Positions 28,441 to 30,503 of a stretch of DNA of 30,503 nucleotides are shown in pieces; within the stretch, counting starts at the first letter, position 1, and each line of letters begins with the position of its first letter. The notes below the pieces were generated by a model that worked only from the letters and a program-made list of their open reading frames with translations, was not told the DNA's origin and made no database searches. Source of the stretch: Phytophthora quininea (Eukaryota > Oomycota > Peronosporomycetes > Peronosporales > Peronosporaceae); contig JAAVTG010000097.1 of assembly GCA_011947345.1 (NCBI GenBank), positions 1 to 30,503 of the forward strand, read 5' to 3'. A program made the translations under genes and the position numbers.

Positions 28441-30503
28441 TCATCCACCACTTGCAGGGTTGGCTTGCGAAGTCGATGCACCGCCGATTTCGTTTTGCTT
28501 GCGCTCGTGTTGAACTTTCGCCAGGTCCAATTTCAACGCTTCGTTTGACGGATCCAGCTCGACACTCGCAGCGTAGTCTTCTTCAGCTAGAGAAATTCAA
28601 TACATATTGTTATACCCTTCATCTCCAACAGCTTTTTCACGAGAGCTTACCTTTATCCAAGTCGCGAATTGAGAGGTGAGCTGCACCGCGTCGCACGAGC
28701 GTCTTCACCACCCAAGCACGACGTTGAGGAGACCCCGCAGCAGGACCAATGGAGAAATATGCAAGACCGTGATCTTGGTTCAAGCTCTCAAGCCTTGCAG
28801 CATCATGTTGCAGCAGCTCCAATGCTCTCGAACAGTCCTCGATACATTTTTGTGCGGCGTGCCGCATTAGATAACAAGCAGCTCGATTCGACAAACACGC
28901 GATGGAGAGAGGATTCAACCGCAGAGACTCCGAGTACTTTTCGATGGCTTGGAGTAAGTTCTTGCCTTCCTTGAAAAGGTTGTCACCTTCAACTTTGAGA
29001 TCGTTCGCCTTCTCCATCACGACCAGCTCCATAAAGTCTTCTTGCAGCTGCGGGTTCTGGTTATCCATGGAACAGGCCACGCCGTAGTCCGCTTTGCTTG
29101 GCTGAAATGGCCCAGTCGGCAATGTGCGGTGCCTCGTCGAACAAACAGTTTCAGTTTGAGACGGTAGTGCTTCAACACACTGGAATCGCCATCGCTGCTG
29201 CGAGTATCTGGCAAGTACGACAAGGCCTTCGAGCAATCTGAGACGCATTCCTACATACACAACTCATTAGTTTGGAGTTTACTAGGGTGTTTGCAAAGGA
29301 CATACCTCAAAGTCTCCTAGTTGAAGCAAACAGGCAGCACGGTTGGATAAGCAGGTAGCAATCAGATCCGTATTACCCTCGGGGATAGCCGAAATGGCCT
29401 CAGCATAGGCGTTGGTGGCACTTCGGTAGTCTTTGGAATGGAAGAAATCGTCTCCTTTCGCCTTGAGCCACATGGCTGGCAGAAATCAAACAAAACGTTA
29501 GCCATCCAGAGTAATGCTACGACAGGGAGGTTTAACGTACGATCCGTCTCGCTGATGTCGTATTCCGAGGTGCGGTTGAGGCCTTTGTGCTGGTTAATGT
29601 GCTTGCGATTTTTCAGCAGCCAGTCCTCTTCTTCAGCAGCTTTAGACTCTCGAGAAGGAGTTGGAAACACTCTTGGCGTGAAGCGGATCTCCGACTGGAT
29701 GCACTCTCGAGGTGGTGGCACTTCAACCACATCCTCTGTATCGTCCTCAAATGCTTCCTCTCGCGCTGTAGAATTCTTTGTCTCCAAGACCCTCGCAGTC
29801 GTGTCCTGGCCAGACAAATCCTCCATCGCTGACTGGGTTTTGTGGTCGTCGAAATATCGAAGCTGCCGTCTTCGGTCAGTTCGATGATCTCTCTTCTTGT
29901 TTGCTCTCCAATGCAGCAAACGCTACCTTTTCTTCAGCTTCTTGACGACCGAAGAATCGTCTGCTGTTTGTTTCTTTTTCTCCTGCTCTTGAACCTTCAA
30001 TTCCCTAAACGACTCGTACAGATTCCGCTACCGCAACAAACGTTAACAGTCGAAATACTTGACGACTTTCATAATTCGCCAACAAACCTCTTCTCGTTCC
30101 TTCTCCTCAGCCTTGAGATCCGTCAGGATCTGGCGATTGGCGTCGTCGACGGCCATTTGGGCTCGCAGCGTGTCCTTCTCCTCCCGGTGTCTCCTTTCCT
30201 TGCGCTTCTGACTCAACTCCGTCTCGCTCTTTTGCTTGCGCTCCATGGACGCATTACGGCGTTCCCGGAGCGCTTGCTTGGTGTCCTGGTACTGCAGCTC
30301 CTTCCAATGTCGCTCGCTCTGCTTGTTCAGAGAGATCCGAAGTACATTGGACGCTGGGATGCTCTTGACAACAGCGGACGCGTCGTCCACTGCGTCCTGC
30401 AGGTCCAGGAGTAGCACGTACGGCGCAGCATTCACCTTGACCACCAGGTCACTCACTGTAGCAGACGCAGCGTTAGCTGGGACGGCCTCTGCTGTATCTA
30501 TCA
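28441..30503 (-). CDS. DNAAF4: DNAAF4/DYX1C1 dynein axonemal assembly factor (5' partial)
   Basis: Cytoplasmic co-chaperone factor that helps preassemble axonemal dynein arms. Exons 30088-30503 (runs off the window), 29927-30027, 29541-29869, 29306-29475, 28651-29250 and 28441-28586; introns 55-65 bp. The part seen starts within the p23/CS domain (VVKVNAAPYVLLLDLQDAVD). A charged helix follows, then the family signature FTPRVFPTPSRES and AAEEEDWL. TPR repeats come next: WLKAKGDDFFHSKDYRSATN, LSNRAACLLQLGDFE, CSKALSYL and VRRGTAHCRLG. A second TPR set follows (VEGDNLFKEGKNLLQAIEKY, LSNRAACYLMRHAAQKCIED, LVRRGAAHLSIRDLDKAEED). One base is missing at about 29091. The second TPR set makes it longer than the human protein (420 residues). 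The N-terminus is outside the window. Confidence 0.9.

Overview
The window looks like nuclear DNA of an oomycete (Phytophthora/Pythium-type). The basis is compact genes on both strands, short GT-AG introns (mostly 55-75 bp), oomycete-style Inr/FPR-like promoter sequences, conserved flagellar genes, and a PIF/Harbinger transposon whose second gene is an SANT/Myb-like (DUF6818-type) protein. The species call is an inference. No rRNA, tRNA, CRISPR array or viral gene was seen.

Layout. 1-74: tail of a plus-strand gene. 345-1812: eight-exon multi-pass membrane protein. 1848-2021 (-): CMC4-like twin-CX9C mitochondrial protein. 2295-3235 (-): COPI-associated/TVP15-like Golgi membrane protein. 3552-4349 (-): acidic protein of unknown function. 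4923-8942 (+): dynactin p150Glued (CAP-Gly, coiled coils, dynactin domain). 9122-14939 (+): three tandem short-chain dehydrogenase/reductase (SDR) genes; the third is split near its 3' end by a 2478-bp Harbinger element (12426-14903) carrying a transposase (+) and an SANT-like protein (-). 15136-17009 (+): DCAF13/Sof1 WD40 ribosome-biogenesis factor. 17875-19761 (+): ankyrin-FYVE-coiled coil-TPR protein. 20117-21397 (-): secreted acid-lipase-like enzyme. 22414-23064 (+): MORN5. 23191-24183 (-): VHS-GAT (TOM1-like) sorting adaptor, head to head with a membrane protein of unknown function (24264-25847, +). 25933-26754 (-): PRA1-family protein. 27413-28374 (+): coiled-coil protein. 28441-30503 (-): DNAAF4/DYX1C1 dynein-assembly factor, cut by the window edge.

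Two themes stand out. First, a transposon sits inside the last codons of SDR copy 3, with an AGT target duplication and the displaced SDR C-terminus still readable on the far side. Second, about twenty conserved coding positions show a one- or two-base loss, often in a short homopolymer, spread over ten or so otherwise conserved genes. That is best read as base-call or assembly contraction rather than mass pseudogenisation. CDS spans below therefore cross apparent frameshifts, each of which is stated. Functionally the genes are mixed housekeeping: membrane traffic (COPI-associated, PRA1, VHS-GAT, FYVE), microtubule transport and flagella (dynactin, MORN5, DNAAF4), ribosome assembly and lipid metabolism. 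They do not form an operon or a single pathway.
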